Shown here one piece after another: positions 24,303 through 24,323 of a stretch of DNA of 24,323 bases; position 1 is the stretch's first letter, and every line of letters starts with the position of its first letter. The DNA is taken from assembly GCA_947624715.1 (NCBI GenBank), contig CANQLO010000030.1, forward strand, positions 1-24,323, written 5' to 3'. The position numbers were made by a program, and so were the translations under genes. The notes under the pieces were generated by a model that saw only the letters and a list, made by a program, of their open reading frames with translations, did not search any database and was not told the DNA's origin. This DNA is from an uncultured Clostridia bacterium. Its GTDB lineage: Bacteria; Bacillota_A; Clostridia; TANB77; CAG-508.

Positions 24303-24323
24303 TGTGTGTGTGTGTGTGTGTGT
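24303..24323. repeat. (TG)n microsatellite, copy B
   Basis: At least ten TG units running off the window edge, in the same context (ACTACT before it) as the tract at 1243-1270. Confidence 0.9.

Larger units (their letters stand above)
24161..24323. repeat. Leader repeat, copy B (163 bp, cut by the window end)
   Basis: Ungapped match to 1101-1263 with 10 mismatches. It sits 123 bp upstream of the FGE-domain gene start, in the same orientation as copy A relative to its prepilin-like gene. It contains the terminator-like hairpin (24177-24225) and the TG tract. Confidence 0.9.

Overview
The window is a low-GC (about 30% by eye) chromosomal segment of a Bacillota/Clostridia-type bacterium, probably an uncultured host-associated clostridium. 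The signs are AAGGAGG-type ribosome binding sites, sigma-A-like promoters (TTGAAA/TTGACA, 17 bp, TATAAT), a GGGtGRT protein paired with a NifU-like scaffold, a FAT-type acyl-ACP thioesterase and clostridial prepilin-like surface proteins. Stop and start codon use fits genetic code 11.

Layout. 1-1042 (-): 5' part of a prepilin-like, Ig/FN3-like surface protein that runs off the left edge. 1043-1439: a 163-bp leader repeat with terminator hairpins and a (TG)14 microsatellite. 1440-4207 (-): metK, a small decayed gene, tRNA-Gln and tRNA-His, a sortase, and a 3 x 30-bp tandem repeat. 4208-8130 (-): alaS without its C-terminal domain, a hemolysin III family gene, mtaB. 8357-11345 (-): enolase, ylmH, a 45-codon membrane ORF with an apparent ATT start, and a YdcF/SanA-like gene. 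11621-12442 (+): tRNA-Gln(CUG) and an unrecognised membrane-anchored protein. 12553-19834 (-): gap, terminator, pgk, tpiA, gpmI, a YezG-like immunity gene, a NifU-like scaffold and a frameshifted GGGtGRT gene. 20011-21282 (-): a small acidic protein and a PflX-like radical SAM protein. 21473-22219 (+): acyl-ACP thioesterase. 22389-24038 (-): a second prepilin-like protein carrying an FGE-sulfatase/C-type-lectin domain. 24161-24323: a second copy of the 163-bp leader repeat and TG tract.

Most of the window is housekeeping: lower glycolysis (gap, pgk, tpiA, gpmI, eno), S-adenosylmethionine synthesis, alanyl-tRNA charging and tRNA modification. The accessory interest is at the two ends. The gene at 22389-24038 ends in a stretch of about 120 bp that is about 60% GC, depleted in A on the coding strand and rich in NNC/GAT codons at lectin-surface positions. 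This is the signature of a diversity-generating retroelement (DGR) variable region. No reverse transcriptase or template repeat is in the window, so the target would have to be diversified in trans or from beyond the edge. The target has a type IV prepilin-like N terminus and shares its 5' leader, including the TG microsatellite, with the prepilin-like gene at the other end of the window.

Other second-look items: a dispersed GGGACGG/TGTCAA repeat that supplies the last codons and stop of metK; a one-base frameshift in the GGGtGRT gene beside a 122-bp palindrome; and a hairpin that separates the Shine-Dalgarno sequence of pgk from its start codon.
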